Below, piece by piece: positions 10,851 through 19,920 of a stretch of 64,000 bases of DNA. A program made the position numbers and the translations under genes. The notes beneath the pieces were generated by a model. It saw only the letters and a list, made by a program, of their open reading frames with translations, made no database searches and had not been told where the DNA came from. The stretch is from Dromaius novaehollandiae (lineage: Eukaryota > Chordata > Aves > Casuariiformes > Dromaiidae), in assembly GCF_036370855.1 (NCBI RefSeq), contig NW_026991398.1, positions 310,001 through 374,000 on the forward strand, read 5' to 3'. How positions within the stretch are numbered: the first letter of the stretch is position 1; every line of letters starts with the position of its first letter.

Positions 10851-12240
10851 GCCCAGCCCCACAGAGAGCAGCCCTTGCCTGGCCACGGCCTAGCCCTGCT
10901 GGGCGCAGCGCAAGGGCTGCCGAGCCCCGGGGCTGCCGCGGGCAGGGGACTGGGGCCCCAGGGGACTCAGGGCCCTGCCCTGCCCTGCCTGGGGGCAGCA
11001 GGATGCTGCCCATGGACTCCAGCACCCCGGCCATGCTCAGGGCCCCGCGCTGCCCCCAGGGCTGGCACCAGCAGCGGCTCCGGGCTGCTCCCCCGTGCCC
11101 AGCACAGCCCCTGGCCACAGGGCAGCCAGGAGCCTCACGGGGCCCCTGTGGCAGAGCCCAGCCCTGTGGGGCAGCGGCTGGGCCCCAGGGCCCTGCACTG
11201 CCCGGGCACACGGTGCCAGGCTGCCCCCAGGCCCCGCTGCGCCCTGCGCAGCCGCCCACAACATGGTGCCCCAGAGTGGTGGGGGGGGAAGAGGGGGAAG
11301 GGGAGAGGCTGCCCGCCGGGTCACACAGGGCTGCAGCTTTGCCATGGCATCGCCCCCAGTGCTGCGCTCTGATTGGCCAGCAAGGGGAGGAGGGCGGGCT
11401 GGGTTGGACTGATGGCTCCGTCAGCCAATGGGAGTGCAGCAGGCTGCTGGTGGCCTCGCCAGGGCCCTGCCCCACGCTCCCTTTTGTCCTGAACAGGGCG
11501 TTTCCAGGGCTCGCAGAGAGGCTGTCCCCGCGGGTCCCGCCACACCCCAGCCGCTGTGGCTGCTCTGGGCCTCTTGCTGGGCCGCAGCCCTGCAGCCCTG
11601 GCAGCAGCCGGGAGGGTGTTTGCAGAGCAGCTCTGTGCTGGGAGCTGCTGGGCTCCTGCAGGGCCTGGGCAGCTGCTGGGCGGCCAGTGCTGCCCTGGCC
11701 GGTGCCATTAGCCCTGCTCCCAGGCCGGGCTGCACAGCTGCTGAATCCCGGCTCTGCTGGTTTCCCCCGCTGGGATGCCCTGGCCGCAGTCCTTCCCCGT
11801 GTCTCAGAGTGTCAGGGCCCCAAGCAGGAGAGTGCTTGTTGTCCTGGGGGTGTGGAGGATTTGCTGGGTGTGTTCAGCACTGGGGCAGGAACCAGACTTG
11901 GGAGTTGTGGGAAGGCTTCTCCCTCTGCCTGGGCCATGAGGCCCTGCTGTCTCCAGCTCCATGGTCGCTGCTCCCATGCAATCCTGCTGTTAGGAGATGT
12001 TGCCCAGAATTACTTGCAGGCCTTTCTGCAATTGCTAAGTTTCAGGGGCCAGGTGTAGGTGCTACCTAGGCAGGAGCTGATGTTGTCTTATTTTGGGGCA
12101 GTAACTGGTGTGTAATGGGTGTTTTGCTGCCCGATGAGTGTTGCGAGGCCCCGGGGTGAGTCCGGGCGGCCGCTCAGGAGCTGGCTGAGCCTTGGGGGAG
12201 GCAGGGGCAGCTGCAGGCAGCAATAGCCGCGTGGCCGGGC
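10851..12240. promoter_or_regulatory. GC-rich CpG-type island with paired CCAAT boxes
   Basis: A strongly GC-rich stretch with an inverted CCAAT box (ATTGG, 11372-11376), a GC box (GGGCGG, 11392-11397) and a forward CCAAT box (11425-11429). The same three elements with nearly the same spacing occur in the duplicate at 42589-42647. Downstream, a GTGAGT splice-donor-like site (12156-12161) is also conserved. This resembles a promoter plus first exon, possibly for a non-coding RNA. The long open frame 11003-12058 is not conserved in the duplicate, so I do not call it coding. The promoter role is an inference. Confidence 0.45.
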
Positions 12241-13240
12241 TGTGGGCAGGGAGGTCACGGCTGTCTGCGAGAGCTGGGCCAGGAGATCCCCAGTGTCAAA
12301 TCAGCTCTTGGTCAGTAGCTGCCAGGCCAGCAGGAGACACGTGGCTCAGCTGTTGATTGTGAGGTCACTTCTGCTGGAGTCCCTGATAGGCTATCAGCAG
12401 GAACAAGGCTTGGCTGTTGATGGTGAGGTCACTTGTGACTGATGAACTGATTGGATAGCATGAGGGCTGTGGCTGGAAAGGTGACTGTGAGGTCACTTCC
12501 AGCTGAGCAGTGGTTGGGGCAGCAGCAGGTCCATGGCTGAGACATGTGCTTTGAGCTCACTTCTGCCTGAGCAGCTGATAGGTTATCATTTGGCTCATGG
12601 CTGGGGAAGTTATCATGAGGTAACTGCAGTCTCAGAGGCTCATAGTCCAGTGACAGGCACATGGCTGTGAAGGGGACTGTGAGGTCATCTCCTTCTGAGG
12701 CCCTGATAGGCCAGCAGCAGGCCCCTGCCTGGGAAGGTCCTTGGGAGGTCACTGCAGACAGAGCAGCTGGCAGGCCAGCAGCTGGCCCCTGGCTGGGAAC
12801 TTACTCTGAGGTCCCTCCTGTCCCAGCAGCCTCCAGGGCTGCAGCAGGCGCCTGGCTGTAAAGGTGCCTGTGAGGTGCCTTCTGGGTGAGAAGCTGATAG
12901 GCCAGCAGCAGGCTGTGAAGTGGGGAAGGTGCTGATGAGGACAGTTGTGTGTCCTGTCTGTCTGTGATAAGACAGTAGCAGGCCCCTTGCTGGGAGCTGA
13001 CTTTGAGGTCATTTCCTCCAGAGCAGCAGGGAGGCCAGCAGCAGGCACGTGGTGGAGAGATGTTTGTGAGCTCAGCTCTGTCTCAGTGCCTGACAGACTG
13101 TGTGGAGGCACATTACTGGGAGGGTCGCTGTGAGGTCACTTGTCTGTGCAAGGCTAGCACTTGGCTAATGGCTTGGGCATTTGCTTGTGAGGTCACTTCT
13201 GCCTGAGTCCCTGATAGGCCAGCAGCAGGCAGATTGTTGG
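12241..13240 (+). repeat. 64-bp satellite array 1
   Basis: Tandem units each begin near GAGGTCACTT and contain CTGATAGGCCAGCAGCAGG and CACATGGCT. Unit starts at 12361, 12424, 12489, 12553, 12617, 12681, 12745, 12808, 12872, 12937, 13005, 13068, 13132 and 13189 give a period of 64. A diverged edge unit at 12248 joins the GC-rich island. Since 64 is not a multiple of three, the array is non-coding and open frames through it are accidental. Confidence 0.95.
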
Positions 13241-13260
13241 GGACCAAGATTGAGTGATGC

Positions 13261-13584
13261 TGTGTAGGACAGCAGAGGATCTCTAAGGCAGAAAGTAATG
13301 ATCTGGTAACTATGATTTGTGTCCAGAATGTGTGCACGTGAGTTGCCAGTGAGCATGTGTCTTCCTGCCTACGTGTCAGCAGCTGCGGTGGGCCTGTCCT
13401 GCTAGACTGTCCTGCCTGCCTGCTGGGCATCAGGAGATGCCTTCTACCTATCACAGGATGCCACAATGCCAAGGAGATACCTGGAGGGGTGGTTGAGCCT
13501 GATGGCTATATAACCAGCCATTGTGTTTTCAATAAAGGCTTTCTTGCACCATTCTTCTTGTGGTCTGTGTCGTTGAATGCCACA
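13261..13584 (+). mobile_element. Probable solo retroviral LTR
   Basis: It starts TGTG and ends CACA, with a TATA box (TATATAA, 13507-13513) and a poly(A) signal (AATAAA, 13531-13536) 17 bases further on, then a GT-rich U5-like tail. That order is the LTR plan. No retroviral genes follow, and I see no convincing target-site duplication (TGATGC versus GTACGG). It lies directly at the end of satellite array 1. The left boundary is the less certain one. Confidence 0.5.
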
Positions 13585-13806
13585 GTACGGGGCAGACACC
13601 GTAGGGTCTCTCAAAGGGGTTTGGGGCCTGTGTGCCAGCAACTGAACACCACCACCATGGCATGGAGCGAAGGTCCATCCTGGCTACCTCCAGGGTGCTG
13701 CAGGACTGGGAGGCACTTCACACCAGTCTCCACTCGTGTGCCTATGCTTTCAAACCCTGACAGTTCTCCTTTTCCTGAATCTTCTCTCCCACTGATGGTA
13801 TGAACA
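13585..13806. other. Spacer, no gene seen
   Basis: The right half (from about 13720, CCAGTCTCCACTC) matches 26770-26850, the sequence upstream of the second OR-remnant copy. I see nothing coding in it. Confidence 0.4.
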
Positions 13807-14199
13807 GTGAACATGCTAATGATGTCCACAGCATGGCTAGATCAAAGGCTATGCTATACCAGGGACCTTTTTAGCAGCAGCTTGCCTTTCTTGGACATCC
13901 TCTTCACCTCTGTCGCAGGCCCCAAAGTGCTTCAGAGTCACCTGGGGCTGCAAATCCCTCTCCTAGCTGGGCTGCGTGGCCCAGCTGTGTTTCTCTCTGG
14001 CTTTGGGGACTGCAGGTTTGCTCTCTTCATCAACACCTTCTTTCAGCATCCCATTGCCATGTGCCACCCACTCCAGCATGTCTCTGCTATGAAGCAAAGC
14101 CTTTGCACATGTGACATCCTGGGCACTCAGTAGCAGGTTTCCCTGTTATAAGGCTGCACTTGGGCCTGGTGCCACAGCTGAGGTGCTGCAGCTCCAATG
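13807..14199 (+). pseudogene. Olfactory receptor pseudogene, non-OR14 type, copy 1
   Basis: An open stretch of 108 codons (13807-14133) keeps the TM2 to TM3 part of an odorant receptor. It has SLPFLDILFTSVAGPKVLQS in place of the family's LSFLEI..T..PK.L, then PIAMCHPLQHVSAMKQ, the equivalent of the (Y)IAICxPLxY loop after TM3. The MAYDR motif is lost, with NTFFQHPIAMC at that place, and stops follow from 14131. Neither the N-terminus nor TM6-TM7 is present. The paralogous remnant is at 26860-27237. Both end at the same point, where a CR1 begins, so the CR1 insertion predates the duplication. The sequence is clearly different from the OR14-like genes in this window and is closer in style to OR6- or OR10-type receptors, which I cannot confirm. 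Confidence 0.65.
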
Positions 14200-14525
14200 T
14201 ATACAAATGCCCTCAGCCTGGGGCACAGGCAAGAGGAGCTGGAGCTGTGCATGCTGTCACGGCAGTGTGGCATTGGTGGAGTAGCTGCTGAGACATGGAG
14301 GGACAGCTTGTGTGATGACAGAGCTGCCACTGATGGCTACAAGTTCTTCAGGAGAGACCAGGAGGGAAGGTGAGGAGGGAGGATGTCCTTTGTGTGAAGA
14401 GGAAGCTCATCTGTATGGAGCTCTTCCATGGCATGGGCAAAGGGAGGCAGCCCTGAAGGGCAGAGGAGCTCAGGGGTTTGGACAATAGAGACCTGCTGAA
14501 GATGTGCAGGGAAAAGTGGCAAGGT
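14200..14525 (+). mobile_element. CR1 LINE fragment, endonuclease region
   Basis: The translation begins YTNALSLGHRQEELEL, matching the YTNA-S-G-KQEELE start of the CR1 ORF2 endonuclease, and continues to DGYKFFRRDQEGR with interrupting stops. It is the same junction and element as at 27238, but truncated after about 0.3 kb. Block A2 follows. Confidence 0.8.
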
Positions 14526-14569
14526 GCGCACAGGGGGCAGAAAAACCCCATGCCAAAATATTCACCCAT

Positions 14570-15510
14570 GGTCCCTCTCTAAACAGAGGACAGAAACCCA
14601 TTCCGGCATTGTAGTTTGTCTCATCAGAGGATGGTTATCTGTGATAGGTGGAAATGTCCCACTCTGCAAGCCCCTCTTCCCATCTCTTCACTAGGCAGGA
14701 CACCTAGATGGGGACAAGAAGGGAGCTCATTGACACATGGTTCAGGTATTGATTCAGATGAGTCAGTCTGGGCATCTTATGCCAGTTTAGAAGGCTCTGG
14801 GCTGGACTAGGATTCAGCAGACTCCTTTGAACTCCACAAGCACACTGGAGGTGCGATTCCCCTTGCCCAAGCTGAAGTGAGCACAACATAGGTGTCTGCA
14901 TGGGAGCTGCTTGTCTAAGCTCCCACTGTAATCACTGGAGATGGAGGGTGGGAGCCAGTTGCCCATAAACAAGCACCTGGGGACATTAGAAGAGACAGAG
15001 ATGGTCCAAGGCATGTGCCAGTGTCTGCTTGCTCTGATGGAGCGACTATGAGCAAGATCCTCCTAGAGGATTCCCCACCAGATGGGGAATTTCCTTGGCC
15101 ATCTCAAATGACCCCAGATGCCCAATACTGCTAGACCACCACTCACTATGAAGTCGAGACATACGGGGATCCCTGCAGTGCAAAATCCTAATGTAATTCA
15201 GTGCAGACCCTTGATTTAATGACGTAGAAATAGGCTGGCAGGGCCATGTCGGATGCCTGGGTTATCCAGCACAACTGCATTTTTCTAGCAGATACACCAT
15301 GGGACCCACAGGAAAGCCATGGCTTTTTGGAGTGGTGCTGGACAAGTGCCCCAGGCCATCTCCGGTTTCCCACCTGTGTCCAAACAAATGAATCCTACCT
15401 CTGCCTTTAGGCACAGTCTGTACTGTCCACATCCATGTGTGCAGTGTAAATGGGAGGCGCAGCATACCAAAGTCTCCACTCTACTCTCTGCACTCTCAAA
15501 CCCTTCTTGC
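14570..15510. repeat. Duplicated block A2, copy 2
   Basis: A direct copy of 5601-6470 and 25980-26720. Its last part (15465-15510) matches the sequence upstream of the OR remnants (26770-26815), but here the OR remnant and CR1 5' part are deleted and CR1 RT sequence follows at once. Confidence 0.65.
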
Positions 15511-15800
15511 TCTTCTCTGTACTTGCGGAGGAGAGGAGAGTAGTGGATGTTATTTACCACAATTTTAGCAAGGTGTTTGATACTGTCTCACATTGTTTTC
15601 TCGTATACAAGTAAGCATTACAATACACTGGGTAGACAACTGGGTGGGTAAAAAGCTGGTTGGATGATCATGCTCAGAGGGTTTTTCTGAATGGGTTGTG
15701 CTTTACCTGGAAGCCGGTGACAAACGGAGTATGCAGGGGTCTCTACTGGGATCTGTCCTGCTTAACACGTTCATCAGTGACCAGGAAGACACAACTCTCA
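15511..15800 (+). mobile_element. CR1 LINE fragment, reverse transcriptase region
   Basis: The translation gives a degraded RT block with FSKVFDTVSH, then AQRVFLNG and PVTNGV, parallel to 28775-29020. It is broken by frameshifts and stops. The fragment ends at two A-rich runs (15820-15880). Confidence 0.8.
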
Positions 15801-16327
15801 ACATATTTCTTTCCACAAAAAAAAAACCAAAAAAAAAAAAAATCAGTTGCATTATTCTACTATAGGAAAAAAAAAAAAAAGGTTAGAAGAAAGGCATGAG
15901 CTGCAGTCAGGCTGCAGCTGGCATTCCTCAGCTCTCAGCAGTGTCATTTCTTTCTGGGTAACATGAATGCAATTGTCCTCTACCTCAGAGGTGTAAGCAC
16001 AGGGCAACTGGGAACAAGGGGGATGGACAGGCCAGCCCTCCTCACTCTGCACTAAAGCCAGAGTGATTCCTTTTGCCTCCCAGGAGTCACAGCTGTTCAC
16101 TCTGAGCGCAGCTGCAATGCTGAGGATCTCTATGTCCTCACAGCAAACTCAGCTAGCACAAACCAGAACTCAAGCCATGGAGCTCAATGACAGTCCTACT
16201 GAGATGGGGAGAAATGAAATGCTTGTGTTTGCAGGGGTTAATGAGAAAATATTGTTCACAGAAGTCTGTCCTAACTTGTCAATGTCTCTTCTTCCTTAGA
16301 AAATCCTCCTATATCCTATAGGAGCAA
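15801..16327 (+). other. 5' flank and splice acceptor of the plus-strand OR copy
   Basis: The first part holds two A-rich runs. Further on, ACTTGTCAATGTCTCTTCTTCCTTAG forms a branch, pyrimidine-tract and AG acceptor ending at 16299, which is 28 bases before the ATG. The equivalent TTTCTTCCTTAG sits upstream of the OR at 23184. This fits the known OR layout of an upstream non-coding exon spliced to a single coding exon. The upstream exon itself was not identified. Confidence 0.5.
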
Positions 16328-17252
16328 ATGTCCAACAGCAGCTCCCTCAACAAGTTCCTCCTCCTGGCATTTGCGGACACACGGGAGCTGCAGCTCTTGC
16401 CCTTCTTGCCCTTCCTGGGCATCTACCTGGCTGCCCTCCTGGGCAATGGCCTCATCATCACAGCCATAGCCTGCAACCACCGCCTCCACACCCCCATGTA
16501 CTTCTTCCTCCTCAACCTCTCCATCCTTGACCTTGCTTCCATCTCCATCACTGTCCCCAAATCCATGGCCAATTCCCTGTGGGACACCAGGGCCATTTCC
16601 TACTCAGGATGTGCTGCCCAGTTCTTTCTGCTTCTCTTTTCATTCTCAGCAGAGTGCTCTCTTCTCACTGTTATGGCCTATGACCGATTTGCTGCCATCT
16701 GCAGACCTCTGCACTACGGGACCCTCATGGGCAGCAGAGCTTGTGTCCAAATGGCAGCAGCTGCCTGGGCCTGGTTTTCTCTATGCTCTCCTGCACACTG
16801 GGAACACATTTTCTATACCACTCTGCCATGGCAATGTTGTGGAGCAGTTCTTCTGTGCAGTTCCCCAGATCCTCAAGCTCTCCTGCTCAGACTCCTACCT
16901 CAGGGAAGTTGGACTTATTGTGGTTAGTGCCTGTTTAGGCTTTGGGTGTTTCATCTTCATTGTGCTGTCCTACGTGCAGATCTTCACTGCTGTGCTGAGG
17001 ATCCCCTCTGAGCAGGGCCAGCACAAAGCCTTTTCCATGTGCCTCCCGCACCTGGCCGTGGTCTCCCTGTTTGTCAGCACTGTCATGTTTGCCTACCTGA
17101 AGCCCCCCTCCCTCTCCTCCCCAATTCTGGACCTGGTGGTTTCTCTTGTGTACTCAGTGGTGCCTCCAACTCTGAACCCCCTCATCTACAGCTTGAGGAG
17201 CAAGAAGCTCAAGGATGCCCTGAGGAAACTGGTTCAACGCCAGCACCAATAA
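16328..17252 (+). pseudogene. OR14-like olfactory receptor, broken by 2-base deletion
   Basis: This is the inverted third copy of the OR14-like gene. The first frame (from ATG 16328) runs in register with the intact paralogues for 148 codons: MSNSSSL start, GN in TM1, LHTPMYFFL, MAYDRFAAIC. After GCCTGGGCC at 16763-16771 two bases (AG in the paralogues) are missing, and the frame goes on in a wrong register to a stop ending at 16927. The remainder of the receptor continues in the other frame from 16773 to a normal stop at 17250-17252, with SY, KAFSMCLPHL and TLNPLIYSLR intact. The rest of the gene shows no other break, so the lesion looks recent, or is a sequencing error or polymorphism. If real, the product loses TM4-TM7 and is non-functional. 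Confidence 0.88.
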
Positions 17253-19330
17253 CTGTCCCAGGGTATTTGACATCAGGCATATCTGTTGTTCATTTCTTTC
17301 TTTCTTATCTTCTGTTACATTCTTGTAAAGGAAAAAAATGTTTTGATTCATGCTCCTTGTCCTCAGGCGTCTCTCGTTTGAATCTGACCCAGAGAGCGTG
17401 TTGGAGCAGGAAGCCAGGCTTCCCCCTTCATCAGCAGAGGTGGGGGAACCTCAGAGCCCGCTAGTCTGAGCTCCCTCGCATGCCCTCAGTGCAAGGAGAA
17501 GCATTTCTGTTCGCAGTGTGTCTTTCAGCGCTGACACCAAGGGAGCTCAGGGGGACACACAGAGGCTCAGACAAGTAAAGACGGGGCGACACCACGGGTC
17601 CCATGACCATTAGGCAAGCTCTGTTTCCGTAGCCACAGCCAGGCTGTGATCTCACAACCCTCTTCAGCAAGGGTGGCAGCTGGCTGTCCCCCTGGGCTTG
17701 TCCCTTTCCTCTACAGTGCTCCAATGCTCACAGAGGAGTGGGAGTGGAGGGGAGGAAGATCTCAATACAGCCTGTGGGGACAGGCGCTCTGCTCCTTAGG
17801 ACCATCCTCCCACTGCCAAAGCAGGCATTTCCTTGCTGGAGCCTTTGTGTGAGGGCTGCAGCTTTCCTGGCGACATGCCCACCAACAGCAGCAGGACTTT
17901 CTTTTTCAGAGTGGTTCTCATTTCCACACTGCCCTGCTGTACTCTAGTGGGTGTATATGGTCCAAGAGTTCTCCTAACCTCGTGGCAGTAGGGTTTTGTT
18001 GCCACGTGCATTCCTGTGAGTACAGGCAGACCAGGTAATGGGTGCCTTTAAAATAGAAGGGGCTCTCCTCAGACACGTGCCTCAAGTCTGGCTTCTCTTC
18101 AGAAGATGGAGTTAAAAATACACCCAAGGGATTGAACCACAAAAGGGCCTGCTGTTCTGCCTGTGTTCTCCGTGGGCTGCAGAGGATGAGCTCAGAGTCC
18201 CACTGTGATTTCTTAGGGACTGAGGACTGGATTCGTGGCTCATTTCTCAATGACCAGTGACCAGTGGAGATGGAGAATGGTCTCTGAATTGCCTGCCTGG
18301 GGCTATCTCACAGGTGACAGCGCTGATGAGAGATGCCCATCCTTCTGGAGGGGAATCTGAACCCCCAGGAGAGCTCAGGGGATCTCCAGGGTCAGCGTGT
18401 ACCTGGGGGAGGGCAGTGAGTGGAGCCTCACAAAATGAGGGATGGTCCATGGTGGAGTGACCAGAAGGTAGAACACTAAATCCAGGTATGCATGGGGAAA
18501 CGAGGGCTCTGCAATTGCAGGAGAGGCAGTGGGGACCCAGGAGTCCCAGGGAAGGGGCCCTGGAGAGTGATTCCTGCACCCTCAGTGAAACATCACAGGC
18601 TGGAGCTAGTGCCCACCCAAATACATCTCCTGCCATTGCAAACACCTGGGGTCACTCTGAGCACAGACACCCGCCAGCAGTGTCAGTGGTTTTGAGCCCT
18701 GTCTGGCTGAGTCTGCTTCCTGCCCTGACCAGCATGGCTAGTGCAGAGTCAGGAGTCACCCCGTGCCCCCACAGCCCACTCGCCCTGCAGAGCAGCACTG
18801 CCAGCCCGTGGCCTTGCAGGGAGCACAGGGCAGGGGTGCAGGAACAGCCAGGCCAGCACAGACACATCTGCCTGGGGCAAGGCTCTTTGGGGAGCAGGGA
18901 TGTCCCAGGAGAAAAGCAGGGCAGCATCCAGAGAACATGAGAAGGAGAAACAGGTTTCTTTGGTCACCAGCTTGGGGCAGGCTGCTCTGTCCCTGGGGCA
19001 GCAGGAGCTGCTGGAGGGGCTGCAGGGCCAGGGCTCTCGCTGTGCTGGGCAGTGGGGTGGGCATGGAGGGGCTGCAGGCAGACAGGGAGGGGGATCTGCT
19101 GGGCACAAGAGCAGGGGAGACGGAGAGTGACCGGCCTCATTGTAGGGCCTCATCCCCTTGCCAGGGAGCTGCTCCCCTTGTCCTTGGGCTGTGCCTGAAC
19201 TACACTGTGGACATGTCTGTGCCCGGCCCTGCACCTCTTGGGTCCTGACCTGACCCTGTCCCCATCCTGCTGACCCAACTCCCCATCTCTGCCTCAGACC
19301 TGTGTCCAACTATGGTCAGGAAAGCCTTGG
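17253..19330. repeat. Inverted copy of the OR 3' flank, no gene seen
   Basis: Downstream of the plus-strand OR. The part around 18935-19130 matches the reverse complement of about 900-1100, so the whole OR module is inverted here. Open frames on both strands (such as 18749-19309) are not matched by a recognisable product. No clear AATAAA lies near the stop, unlike in the two minus-strand copies. Confidence 0.5.
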
Positions 19331-19849
19331 CAAGGGAAGCTGGGACCCAAGCAGATCCCAGAGAAGGTTGTAAGTAAAAATGTCAGCCATGTAGGCACAG
19401 CAGCAGCTCTTCCCTGACAGCCCACTTAAAGGAGCAAGGAGTGCTCTGGATTTGGACCCCCCCCCCCACCCGGGTGACGCTGCACACGGGGTCTTAACCA
19501 GATGAAAAAGTGAGAGCAGCCACTTGGGGTGTGCTTTTTAATGTGTAGTTACGAAAGCAGGTGTTTCTGTATCACAGCTTGAGTGTTTAAGCACCACTTG
19601 TGAATGGGTTCCTGCTACAGAGCACTGGAGTGCTGGGAGCAGCAAGAGCTGGACTGCTGCGTGTGGGAAGGGGAGCTGGGAGCCGAGGGTGCCGTCAAGG
19701 CAGGCAGGGCAGTGACCCACCAACGAGAGGTGCCGTCCCGCTGTGACTGGACAAGAGGAGCAGAGCAGGTTTGGGGATGGTAACCGGGGTCAGGTGCAGT
19801 TCAGAGATCACAGACAAGAGCGTAGGGCTCTAAGCAGCCCTGCTGTGCG
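19331..19849. other. Spacer between OR modules, no gene seen
   Basis: It contains a run of C at about 19459-19470 and otherwise unremarkable sequence. It ends at the CR1 tail that opens the next OR module. Confidence 0.4.
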
Positions 19850-19920
19850 TGGGAGGTTGGACTGGAGACCTCCGGGGGTTTGATCCCACCAAAACTCCTC
19901 TGCAACTCCATGAATGGAAA
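19850..19920 (+). mobile_element. CR1 LINE 3' tail, duplicate of 1-83
   Basis: GGGAGGTTGGACTGGAGACC and the following tail match the window start, including the flanking CATGAATGGAAAGACCCC. This is a co-duplicated CR1 end rather than a new insertion. Confidence 0.7.

Noticed and set aside
11003..12058. Open frame of 351 codons in the GC-rich island
   Set aside because: GC-rich DNA has few stops by chance, other long frames overlap it on both strands, and the duplicate at 42181-43187 does not preserve it.
12361..13240. CREB (TGACGTCA) sites in the satellite
   Set aside because: The units read TGAGGTCA, which lacks the central CG; the AGGTCA half-site fits better.
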